Shown here in pieces: positions 25,282 through 32,132 of a stretch of 64,000 nt of DNA; positions within the stretch are counted from its first letter, which is position 1; the number at the start of each line of letters is the position of its first letter. A program made the translations under genes and the position numbers. The stretch is from contig DASYRE010000054.1 of assembly GCA_036004685.1 (NCBI GenBank), forward strand, positions 62,001-126,000. Reading direction: 5' to 3'. The notes beneath the pieces are model-generated. The model was not told the DNA's origin. It ran no database searches and saw only the letters and a list, made by a program, of their open reading frames with translations. Source of the DNA: Candidatus Polarisedimenticolia bacterium. Its GTDB lineage: Bacteria; Acidobacteriota; Polarisedimenticolia; Gp22-AA2; AA152.

Positions 25282-26486
25282 CGCGATGGATTCTCCAGTT
25301 TCAGGGCGGCCGCCTCGGCCGCGTCGCATCCGGTCAATAGGGGGAGCTTGACCAGGAACGTGGTCCCGCGCCCCACCTCACTCTCGAAGTCGATGATCCC
25401 CTGGTGCCCCTCGATGATTTTCCGCGCCAGGGGAAGTCCCACTCCCGAGCCGCTCTGCTTCGTGGTGAAGAAGGGATAAAAGAGGCGATCGCGCATCTCC
25501 TCCGGGATTCCCTTCCCGGTGTCGGAGATGCGGACGATGGCGTAGGCGTCGAACGAGGCCGCCGGCGAGGGGCCGTCCTCGCGGCGCCACGAGAAGCCGA
25601 GCGGCGTCGGGAGCGCTTCCCGGCAGGTTTCCACCCGAACGCTTCCCGACAGAGGAATCGCCTCGAAGGCGTTGCGGATCAGGTTCGCCAGGGCATCCCG
25701 CACCTGATCCGGATCCATCCACAACGGAGGCATCCTCGAATCGGTCTCCACGGCCACCCGGATGGTCTTCCCGTCCAGGGCCGCCGAGGCGCGGCGGATC
25801 GACTCCTGGAGCACCCCTTCGAGGGAGGCCCACTTCCACTCCACGTGCAGAGGGCGCACGTACTCGAGGCTTTCGCTGACCGTCTGGTTCAGCCGCTTCA
25901 CCTCCGTGAGGATGCGGTCCAGGAGCGCCAGATCGTCGGGGCGGGCGGTGAGGCGGCGGCGCAGAAGCGAGGCGTTCACCTCGATCCCGCCGAGCGGATT
26001 GCGGATCTCGTGCGCCATCCCCGCGGCCATCTGCCCCAGGACCGCCAGGCGATCCTTCAGCTGCTCCTGCTCCTCGTGGTGCTCGATCTGGGTGAGATCC
26101 CGGAAGAGCAGCGCGGCGCCGCAGACCTCGCCTCGATCGTCCCGGATCAACGAGATGGAGAAGCCGATCGTCCTCTTGCGCTCCTCCCGCAGGCGGATCT
26201 CCATTTCGGCGCGGCTCGGCTGGTTCTTCATGCCGAACGACTCGAGGAGAATCCGCGCCAGGATCGGGTAATCCCGCAGCGCCTCGGAGCAGGGGAGACC
26301 GACGGCGCGCCGGTCGCCCATCTCCAGGATCTTCCCCGCCAGGTCGTTGATGCTGGTGATCCTTCCCTGCAGGTCGATCGTGACGCTGCCGCAACGCAAG
26401 GAATGGAAGAGATGCCGATAGAACTGATCGCCCGGCGGCTCGAACCGGGAAAAGGGCTCCGGGGATGACTTAGCGGCGAGTGACAT
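25278..26486 (-). CDS. PAS-containing sensor histidine kinase, NtrB-like
   Basis: 402 residues, no membrane segments, so cytoplasmic. PAS domain at about 20-135 (VTIDLQGRITSINDLAGKIL), HisKA with His in GMAHEIRNPLGGIE, then HATPase with NLIRNAFEAI, ISDTGKGIPEE and GSGVGLPLARKI. It should phosphorylate the NtrC-type regulator that overlaps its end. I prefer ATG 26486 (MSLAAKS) over TTG 26498, because AAAGGA abuts the TTG directly. Confidence 0.94.
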   Translation of the reverse strand: MSLAAKSSPEPFSRFEPPGDQFYRHLFHSLRCGSVTIDLQGRITSINDLAGKILEMGDRRAVGLPCSEALRDYPILARILLESFGMKNQPSRAEMEIRLREERKRTIGFSISLIRDDRGEVCGAALLFRDLTQIEHHEEQEQLKDRLAVLGQMAAGMAHEIRNPLGGIEVNASLLRRRLTARPDDLALLDRILTEVKRLNQTVSESLEYVRPLHVEWKWASLEGVLQESIRRASAALDGKTIRVAVETDSRMPPLWMDPDQVRDALANLIRNAFEAIPLSGSVRVETCREALPTPLGFSWRREDGPSPAASFDAYAIVRISDTGKGIPEEMRDRLFYPFFTTKQSGSGVGLPLARKIIEGHQGIIDFESEVGRGTTFLVKLPLLTGCDAAEAAALKLENPSR

Positions 26487-26579
26487 AATTTGGCACAATC
26501 CTTTGAACTACAAGGGGTTAATATAGGAGGCCGATCGGGGCAGTCAAGGAATTGAAGTAAGAAATGACAGGAACGTACT

Positions 26580-27152
26580 TTAACGGCGGGGGCGGGGCGA
26601 AAAGATCGGCTCCAGAAGGCGGAAGGCGGTCCGGAGAAGGCGGTAAAGAACGCCCGGGCGGACCCCGTCGACGGGCACGGCGGCGGCGGGAAGGCGGCGC
26701 GAGAGCCAGGCGTGGGCGCGGTAGGCGTTGCGGTAGAAGAAGGCCCGGCTGTCGTTGCCCACCGTGATGGGATTGGGAACCGGATCGCCTCCCCATTCCC
26801 CTTCGGCGGCCTCGACCTTTCCCAGGACCGCGGGCGCCTCCACCACCTCGCACCGCGGATTGTTGTCGCCCTGGAAGATGAACTTCTCCCGGCCGTCCTC
26901 GATCTTCTTCCAGACGAGGCGGTGAATCGTGAGCAGGTCCCGCTGGACGAAGACCGCGATGTCGCCGACGCGCAGCGATCGCGCCTCCAGGCAGCGGACG
27001 TGCAGCTTCCAACCTTCGCGGAGCGTAGGAAGCATGCTGTCGCCGCGGAGATGAATGCGGGCGGCGCCGCCGGCCCTCAGCGCCTCGACGAGGAGCCGCA
27101 GCACCGCCGGGTCGCTCGCGACCGGGGGCCGGGAGGCTGAAGTCGGTTCCAT
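26580..27152 (-). CDS. S24/S26-family signal-peptidase-like protein
   Basis: 190 residues. The Ser nucleophile motif is RGDSMLPTLREG near residue 37, followed by LRVGDIAVFVQRDLLTIHRLVW, where His in IHR corresponds to the general base of the archaeal/ER (S26B) type rather than the Lys of bacterial LepB. No clear transmembrane anchor is seen, so it may not be a conventional signal peptidase. The start follows one base after the stop of the GWxTD gene (27154), so the two form one operon. Substrate unknown. Confidence 0.75.
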   Translation of the reverse strand: MEPTSASRPPVASDPAVLRLLVEALRAGGAARIHLRGDSMLPTLREGWKLHVRCLEARSLRVGDIAVFVQRDLLTIHRLVWKKIEDGREKFIFQGDNNPRCEVVEAPAVLGKVEAAEGEWGGDPVPNPITVGNDSRAFFYRNAYRAHAWLSRRLPAAAVPVDGVRPGVLYRLLRTAFRLLEPIFSPRPRR

Positions 27153-27153
27153 C

Positions 27154-28635
27154 TCACCTCACCGAGAAGAGGGTCTCGGCTTCCGCCGTCTTGCCCGCGA
27201 TCCGATCCCGGGCTCGGACCCGGACCTTGAAATCTCCGGCGGGCCATCCCGAAAGAGGAAAAGAGTAGCCGTGGACCTGACCGGACTGGTTCTCGAACAG
27301 CACCGGCTGGCCCAAGGGGCTGAATTCCGGATCTCCGGTCTTGCGCAGCGCCGCCGCCCGGAAGAACTGGTAGGCGAGATCGAGGCGAGCCTGCCCGGAG
27401 GCCGGGTCGGACCCGGGATGGTACACCTGGAAATAATACGCGAGCACTCCGCCGTTCTTGAACACCAGATCCATCTTGGGGACGAGGATCATCCGGCCCA
27501 CGACGAAGGGTTCGTCGGCCCCAGGATGGGCCGCCGGCTCGAGCCGCGCGGCGAGCGTGACGCTCGACAGCGAGAATTCGTCGGCGGCGAAGTCGGGCAC
27601 TCGGACCCGATCGCCCAGGGAGAACAGCGATCCCGTCGCCGGGTCGTGAATCCCGAAGAAGACCGCATAGAGCCCCGGCGGCACCGAAATCCGCGCCTGG
27701 AACAACTCGAACCCGTCGACGTCCTTCCCGAGCTCCGAGGTCCGGAAGGAAGCGGGATCCCCCAGGTCGTAGCTGGCGCTCTCGCTCGCCAGGCGCGCGT
27801 AGACCTTCCAGGCTCCGGCCGGGGCCTGGGGGTCGGCTCCGTCCGCGCCGCCCGGGGAGGCGGGACGGATTCCGAGCGTCAGGAGGACCGACGTGCTGCC
27901 ATCCGCCGCGAGGAAGAAGTCGTAGTGGGTGCGAAACCGCCCCGCGTCCATGGCCGGCCGGGACGCGGCGATGGCGTCCAGGAGCTGCTTCGGCTCGGGG
28001 ACCTTCTGGGCCAGCCCCGCTTGGAAGGAGAGGCTGCGCGCCGCCCCCGAGAGCCTCTCGAGCCGGCTCGCGAAAAGGCGATCGGTCATCCGCATCTCTC
28101 CGGAGTTGTCGCGGAGAAAGCGGATTTGGGTCTCCCGGTCCATTCCTTCGAACCGGGGCTGGTGGTAAATCCAGACCGCGTAGGGAATCTCCCGCCCGCG
28201 CGGTCCCGGTCCCGTGGACATCCCTTGACGGACCTCATCGGCCGGGCCGAGAAGAACGAGGATCTTCCCCCGATCGGTCTTCCAGCCGGGGAAGGGAGCG
28301 TCGTGGAAACTCCGATCGGCCTCCGCCACGCGGTTCCAGAACCGTATCTCGAATTCGTTCGCCGGCGTGACGGGATCCTCGTCACGCCGCGCCCAGAAAT
28401 CGTCGATGAAGCGCGCCCGCTCCGCGTCGGTCGGCAGGCCGCGGTACTGCTTCTCTTCAGCCCTCGAGAGCAGGTAGCGCACCGGCCCCTGGTACCAATC
28501 CCGCTTCGGCCGGTTGTATTTTTCTTCCGTGGAGGGGGCCGGTGCGGCCAGGGAGGACCAGACGGCGAGCCCGGCGATCGCTGCGGCGCACAGCGGCCCC
28601 GGCGGGAGCCGGAGCCTAAGGCGGCGTCTTGACAC
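27154..28635 (-). CDS. GWxTD-domain secreted protein
   Basis: 493 residues from GTG 28635. The N-terminal signal (LCAAAIAGLAVWSSLAAPAP) leads into the GWxTD domain (about 45-190), whose signature is visible as FPGWKTDRGKILVLLGPADE. A C-terminal beta-rich half follows, with LGIRPASPGG and VPPGLYAVFFGIHDPATG stretches. GWxTD proteins are poorly characterised and are frequent in Acidobacteriota and Bacteroidota relatives, which is one reason for my taxonomic guess. It is first in an operon with the S26-like peptidase, which might process it. Confidence 0.88.
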   Translation of the reverse strand: MSRRRLRLRLPPGPLCAAAIAGLAVWSSLAAPAPSTEEKYNRPKRDWYQGPVRYLLSRAEEKQYRGLPTDAERARFIDDFWARRDEDPVTPANEFEIRFWNRVAEADRSFHDAPFPGWKTDRGKILVLLGPADEVRQGMSTGPGPRGREIPYAVWIYHQPRFEGMDRETQIRFLRDNSGEMRMTDRLFASRLERLSGAARSLSFQAGLAQKVPEPKQLLDAIAASRPAMDAGRFRTHYDFFLAADGSTSVLLTLGIRPASPGGADGADPQAPAGAWKVYARLASESASYDLGDPASFRTSELGKDVDGFELFQARISVPPGLYAVFFGIHDPATGSLFSLGDRVRVPDFAADEFSLSSVTLAARLEPAAHPGADEPFVVGRMILVPKMDLVFKNGGVLAYYFQVYHPGSDPASGQARLDLAYQFFRAAALRKTGDPEFSPLGQPVLFENQSGQVHGYSFPLSGWPAGDFKVRVRARDRIAGKTAEAETLFSVR

Positions 28636-28658
28636 TTTTCCGGCCCCCTATCTATACT
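28629..28658 (+). promoter_or_regulatory. Promoter of the 28696 gene
   Basis: -35 TTGACA (28629-28634), 18-bp spacer, -10 TATACT (28653-28658). It overlaps the start of the divergent GWxTD gene. Confidence 0.65.
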
Positions 28659-28695
28659 GCGGTCTCTCGGGACAATCTCTCATGAAAATGATCGC

Positions 28696-29112
28696 ATGAC
28701 GAAGAAGACGGGCTCGATCGAAGCGTTCCCCATGGAAGAGGGGCTGCTCAGCGTCCGGGCGGGCGAAAGCGTCGTCCTGAACATCGGCGCTCTCGATCGG
28801 CAATCGGGAGTGGCCGAGATCCGGGCTCTGTGCCGCTCCCGGGAGAACCGCGACCTGGCCTCCGTGGGACGGTGGGAGCGCGGCGGCCCGAGGCCGCACG
28901 ACAACTATTATCGCGTCCCCGTCCCGATCCCGGAGCATTCCCCCACCGTCGTGTGGGAAGTCTTCCGCATTCTGCTGAGGGACGGCCAGGGAAACTGCCG
29001 CGTCTACCATGCAGGGCGGGATTTCGACGAGTTCTACTTCCACGTGAAGGGAGCCGAGGGAGTCGACTCGACGCCCCCCCGGCTGCTGGGGATCCGGGTC
29101 GATCCCGCCTAG
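28696..29112 (+). CDS. Hypothetical beta-rich protein
   Basis: 138 residues. Short alternating strands (GLLSVRAGESVVLNIGAL, RVPVPIPEHSPTVVWEVFRI, FDEFYFHVKGA) suggest an all-beta fold; no family recognised and no signal peptide. The ATG has no Shine-Dalgarno site. A five-codon mini-ORF (28682-28699, MKMIA) overlaps it as ATGA and may couple translation. The stop codon TAG is the first bases of the MITE at 29109, so the original C-terminus may have been altered by insertion. Confidence 0.55.
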   Translation: MTKKTGSIEAFPMEEGLLSVRAGESVVLNIGALDRQSGVAEIRALCRSRENRDLASVGRWERGGPRPHDNYYRVPVPIPEHSPTVVWEVFRILLRDGQGNCRVYHAGRDFDEFYFHVKGAEGVDSTPPRLLGIRVDPA

Positions 29113-29278
29113 TGTTGCGTTTCGGAAATCATGTTAACACCGAGGTCGCCGAGGCGCCCGGATCGCAAAGCGCGCCAGAGCGTCGCGTACCCCAGGCGGT
29201 ACGCAAGCGAGGCGCAACGCGGCGAGCCGGGATGGATCGGGGGCCGAATGTAACATGGTTTTTGAGACGCGACACTAG
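29109..29278. mobile_element. MITE-like element flanked by CTAG
   Basis: 170 bp including CTAG on both sides (29109-29112 and 29275-29278). The ends are imperfect inverted repeats of about 26 bp: left TGTTGCGTTTC...CATGTTA, right (reverse-complemented) TGTCGCGTCTC...CATGTTA. The centre holds further dyads such as GCGTACC-N6-GGTACGC. It has no coding capacity. The CTAG duplication resembles the YTAR target of IS5-group transposases, which is inference. TAG at each end is the stop codon of a flanking gene: rightward 28696-29112 and leftward 29275-30306. Confidence 0.75.
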
Positions 29279-30306
29279 TTCTTCTTTTTGTCCGCTCCCG
29301 GTTTCGCGGGCTTGCGCGCCGCCGCCTTTTCGGCCGACTGGCCCGTCACGTCCGAAAGGCTGATCCGGCGAATCAGAACGGGCTTCGCCGGCCGGGCCGG
29401 GCTGCCGGCCGGCTCGGTCGACTCGCGCAGGGTGGGGACCTGGCAGATCGTCTTCACCGTATCGAGCCCTTCCACCACGTGACCCAGGACCGTGACCCGC
29501 CCGCGGAGATCCGCTTTCGAGATCGCCAGGACCATGAAGTTCGAGCCGGAATCCATCGACCCGGTCTGCCGGTTGCGGACCTGGACGACTGTCCCCGCCG
29601 TCAGAGGCTGCTCGGAGAGCTCCGGGTCGAGGTTGTACCCCGCGCCTCCGGCCGGATCTCCGGTCGGCGATCCGCCGATGATGGCGACTCCCGGCAGGAT
29701 GCGGTGGAACTGGTTGCCGTTGTAGAAGCCCTGCCTCGTCAGGTCGATGAAATTCCGGACGTGGCGGGGCGAGGCCTCCTTCTCGAACTCGATGACGATC
29801 GGTCCGAAGTCGGTGTCGATCTTGGCGCGATAATCCTTCTTCGGATCGTAGCGCTCCACCACGTGGAGGATCAGCTCGTTGCCGCTCGCCCCTTCGCCCT
29901 TCCACGACAGCTTGTAGTTCCCCGGCTTCTGCAGCGCCGGGAAGATTTCGTTGACCGTCAGGACGCGTCCGAAGAAGGCGCTCTTCTCGAGGCTCTTCGG
30001 TTGCGTGATGAGGGAGGAAATCCCCTCCGCCGGTTTTAACCGCACGCCGCGCGCGTCCTCCAACTGCGTCCCGCCCAGGAGGTCCAGCCCCTTGCTGTTG
30101 TCCACGGTGCGCTCGGAGACGTTCTTCACCGTCACGGCCACCGGCAGGGGATCCCCCTGGTAGTAATAGGGGAGCTGGGTCTCGAAGAAGACGCTGATGG
30201 GCGGATTGGACTCCGCGGCGGCCCAAAGAGCCGCCGGGACGGCCAGGGCCATCACGCCGAGGACGGCCGGCCTCCTGAGGAGGGAGCAAGGGGAACTCTT
30301 GGTCAC
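29275..30306 (-). CDS. Exported cyclophilin-type peptidyl-prolyl isomerase
   Basis: 343 residues from GTG 30306 with AGAGGTGA upstream. A signal peptide (VLGVMALAVPAALWAAAES) is followed by an unassigned beta-rich domain (about 35-165) and a cyclophilin domain (about 175-315), recognised by IDTDFGPIVIEFEKEASPRH, GNQFHRILPG, GSMDSGSNFMVLA and GRVTVLGHVVEGLDTV. It should catalyse proline isomerisation in the periplasm. The tail is Lys-rich. The TAG stop lies in the right end of the MITE. Confidence 0.9.
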   Translation of the reverse strand: MTKSSPCSLLRRPAVLGVMALAVPAALWAAAESNPPISVFFETQLPYYYQGDPLPVAVTVKNVSERTVDNSKGLDLLGGTQLEDARGVRLKPAEGISSLITQPKSLEKSAFFGRVLTVNEIFPALQKPGNYKLSWKGEGASGNELILHVVERYDPKKDYRAKIDTDFGPIVIEFEKEASPRHVRNFIDLTRQGFYNGNQFHRILPGVAIIGGSPTGDPAGGAGYNLDPELSEQPLTAGTVVQVRNRQTGSMDSGSNFMVLAISKADLRGRVTVLGHVVEGLDTVKTICQVPTLRESTEPAGSPARPAKPVLIRRISLSDVTGQSAEKAAARKPAKPGADKKKN

Positions 30307-30395
30307 GGATTCACCTCTTCCTTGGATGAACGGAACGCCCCGCGGGGGCGGGGGAGCAGGAGCCGGCGTGCGTGGCCGGACGCCGACGACGACCG

Positions 30396-30424
30396 ATGAT
30401 AATCCGCGCCCGGCGGGCCGTCAA
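30396..30424 (-). promoter_or_regulatory. Promoter of the cyclophilin gene
   Basis: Leftward -35 TTGACG (30419-30424), 17-bp spacer, -10 TATCAT (30396-30401). Confidence 0.65.
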
Positions 30425-30504
30425 ACCTTCCGACGCCACGCCCGGCGCCCCCCACAGCCGGCCGGGTCCGGCGCTCGCCCGCTGCGGCGAGGCTCGAGCC
30501 TGAT

Positions 30505-30693
30505 TCAGAACGAGAGGCCGCGCCGCGGGGAATAGGTGTCGCTGGTGAGACAGTAGCTGGCCATGGAGGCGATCGTCGTGACCAGGACGGCGGCCGTGAA
30601 GCACAGGAGGATGGCGGCGGCGACCCATCGCATTCCCGCGCCGCGGCGCGGCAGCAGCGGGCGGCGCGCGGGAAAGATCAGGACCTGGCTCAT
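30505..30693 (-). CDS. Small single-pass membrane protein
   Basis: 62 residues. A basic N-terminal segment (FPARRPLLPRRGAGMR) is followed by one hydrophobic helix (about 22-47, WVAAAILLCFTAAVLVTTIA) and a short polar tail, so it is probably an inner-membrane protein with its N-terminus inside. A promoter (30732-30761) and GTGAGG before the ATG support it. It is divergent from the zinc-finger gene. No family recognised. Confidence 0.5.
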   Translation of the reverse strand: MSQVLIFPARRPLLPRRGAGMRWVAAAILLCFTAAVLVTTIASMASYCLTSDTYSPRRGLSF

Positions 30694-30731
30694 GGTCGCC
30701 TCACTCGACGTTGGAAAATTGACGACCCGGA

Positions 30732-30761
30732 ATTATGGTCCAGGGCGCCGGGACTTTTCAA
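30732..30761 (-). promoter_or_regulatory. Promoter of the small membrane protein
   Basis: Leftward -35 TTGAAA (30756-30761), 18-bp spacer, -10 CATAAT (30732-30737). Confidence 0.5.
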
Positions 30762-30779
30762 GAGCTCTCGTGAAAAGCC

Positions 30780-30808
30780 TTGCTGGACAAGGATTCTCGA
30801 CGTATATC
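30780..30808 (+). promoter_or_regulatory. Promoter of the zf-TFIIB gene
   Basis: -35 TTGCTG (30780-30785), 17-bp spacer, -10 TATATC (30803-30808), giving an 85-90-nt leader. Confidence 0.45.
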
Positions 30809-30874
30809 CAGGGACACACTGCCGGGATCAGCGAGGGTGCGCCGTAAGCCAGAGCGGAGAGGGGGATCCCGGGG

Positions 30875-30899
30875 AGCCCCCTCTTCGACCGAGGGGGCT
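30875..30899 (+). promoter_or_regulatory. Hairpin that buries the ribosome-binding site
   Basis: Perfect 9-bp stem AGCCCCCTC (30875-30883)/GAGGGGGCT (30891-30899) with a 7-nt loop. The downstream arm contains the only Shine-Dalgarno-like stretch (GAGGGGG), ending 2 nt before TTG 30902. It could act as a translational switch or, being followed by TCTTG, as an attenuator. Confidence 0.5.
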
Positions 30900-30901
30900 T
30901 C

Positions 30902-31351
30902 TTGTATTGTTCGGGGTGCGGGGGTGGGCTTCGGGAGACGCAGTACCTGGGCGTCGATATCGAGATGTGCCTGAACTGCGGGGGCATCTGGCTGGAGGAC
31001 GGACGCCTCAAGCAGCTGATCGACAGCGCCCGGCGCGGACTGCCGGTCAAGTCGGTGGAGAACGCCACCCGCTTCAAGCCGAGCTACCGGCTCGAGCCGG
31101 CCGAGCAGGAGAGAATCGTGAAGTGCCCCTGGTGCATCGGCATTCTCAAGCCGGTGAACTACACCTCGTCTTCAGGCGTCGCGATCTACTCCTGCATCAA
31201 CAATCACGGAGTCTGGGTCCCGAAGGACAACCTTGAGCGGCTGCTTCTCTTCCTGAACGTCTGGGAGAGCTATTTCAGGCGGGGAGGCGCGTACTCGCCG
31301 ATCGCCCAATTCGAGAAGCGGCGTTTTCTCCGGCGGTATTCCGCTTCCTGA
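30902..31351 (+). CDS. zf-TFIIB domain protein
   Basis: 149 residues. MYCSGCGGGL and MCLNCGGIWLEDGRLKQL form the N-terminal zf-TFIIB zinc ribbon; a second Cys set is VKCPWCIGI and YSCINNHGVWV (about 75-110). These small proteins are of unknown function. The apparent start is TTG 30902, within 3 nt of a hairpin that sequesters GAGGGGG. An in-frame start further upstream is not evident. It is monocistronic, with convergent comF downstream. Confidence 0.8.
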   Translation: MYCSGCGGGLRETQYLGVDIEMCLNCGGIWLEDGRLKQLIDSARRGLPVKSVENATRFKPSYRLEPAEQERIVKCPWCIGILKPVNYTSSSGVAIYSCINNHGVWVPKDNLERLLLFLNVWESYFRRGGAYSPIAQFEKRRFLRRYSAS

Positions 31352-31381
31352 TCCATCCCCTCACGTTTCCCGCCGCCTCAG

Positions 31382-32128
31382 TCAGCGGACCGTCCGAGCG
31401 AGAGTGAGCACCCGCACCCGGCGAGCCCCGGCGCGCTTGAGCACTCGCGCGCATTCCTCCACCGTGCACCCGGTCGTGTAGATGTCGTCCACCAGGAGGA
31501 CGTCCCGCGCCGCCACCGCCATGCCCGGCCCGAGCGAAAAAGTCCCGCGAAGGTTCCGCCGCCGCTCTTTCCGGCCGAGGCCCGTCTGGGATCGCGTCGG
31601 GGTCGTCTTGGTGAGCAGCCTCGGCCGGTGCGGCAGCGCCGCGGCCGCGGCGGCGGCGGCCGACAGGAACGCCGATTGGTTGAAGCCCCTCTCCCGCAGC
31701 TTGCTCGGGTGCAGGGGCACCGGCGCCACGAGGTCGGCCTCGGACGCCTCGCCCGGCAGCGAGCGCGCCAGCCAGCGTCCGAGGCTCTTCGCCAGGGCCG
31801 TCTCCCCGCCGAACTTGACCTTGTGAATCGCCTCTCTCAGCGCCCCGTCATAAATCCCCGCGGAGCGGCAGCGATCGAAGGCGCGCGGGCGTCGCCGGCA
31901 TTCGCCGCACAGGAACGCGGGGGCGGGAACGGGGTCTTCGAAGACGAAGACGGGATCGCCGCATCGCCGGCAGCATGCACCTTTCAGCCTGCCGAACGAC
32001 TTCCAGCAGGCCAGGCAGACTCCCCCGTCGTGCTCGGCGGGGAGGTGATTCCCGCAGACCAGGCAATCGGCCGGCAGGAGAATGGCGGCGAGCGGTAGCA
32101 GGAGCCGCCGGAAGGACTCGAGAGCCAA
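31382..32128 (-). CDS. comF: ComF-family phosphoribosyltransferase-like protein
   Basis: 248 residues from TTG 32128. That start is 4 nt past the gpmI stop and behind GAGGGG. The alternative ATG 32179 would overlap gpmI by 47 nt. An N-terminal zinc finger of paired Cys residues (CLVCGNHLP, CLACWKS, CCRRCGDP, CGECRRRP) precedes a PRTase domain with VLLVDDIYTTGCTV as the PRPP-binding loop. Homologues act in DNA uptake by competent cells, but many are present in non-competent bacteria. It probably shares a transcript with gpmI. Confidence 0.9.
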   Translation of the reverse strand: MALESFRRLLLPLAAILLPADCLVCGNHLPAEHDGGVCLACWKSFGRLKGACCRRCGDPVFVFEDPVPAPAFLCGECRRRPRAFDRCRSAGIYDGALREAIHKVKFGGETALAKSLGRWLARSLPGEASEADLVAPVPLHPSKLRERGFNQSAFLSAAAAAAAALPHRPRLLTKTTPTRSQTGLGRKERRRNLRGTFSLGPGMAVAARDVLLVDDIYTTGCTVEECARVLKRAGARRVRVLTLARTVR

Positions 32129-32132
32129 GGCC

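Noticed and set aside
23911-26486. Possibility that the two-component pair is part of a nitrogen-regulation locus
   Set aside because: The NtrB/NtrC-like architecture is generic and no glnA, glnB or nitrogen gene is nearby.
26491-26506. TGGCAC-N5-TTTGA, sigma-54-like
   Set aside because: The -12 half lacks the invariant GC, and the orientation is rightward, where no gene follows.
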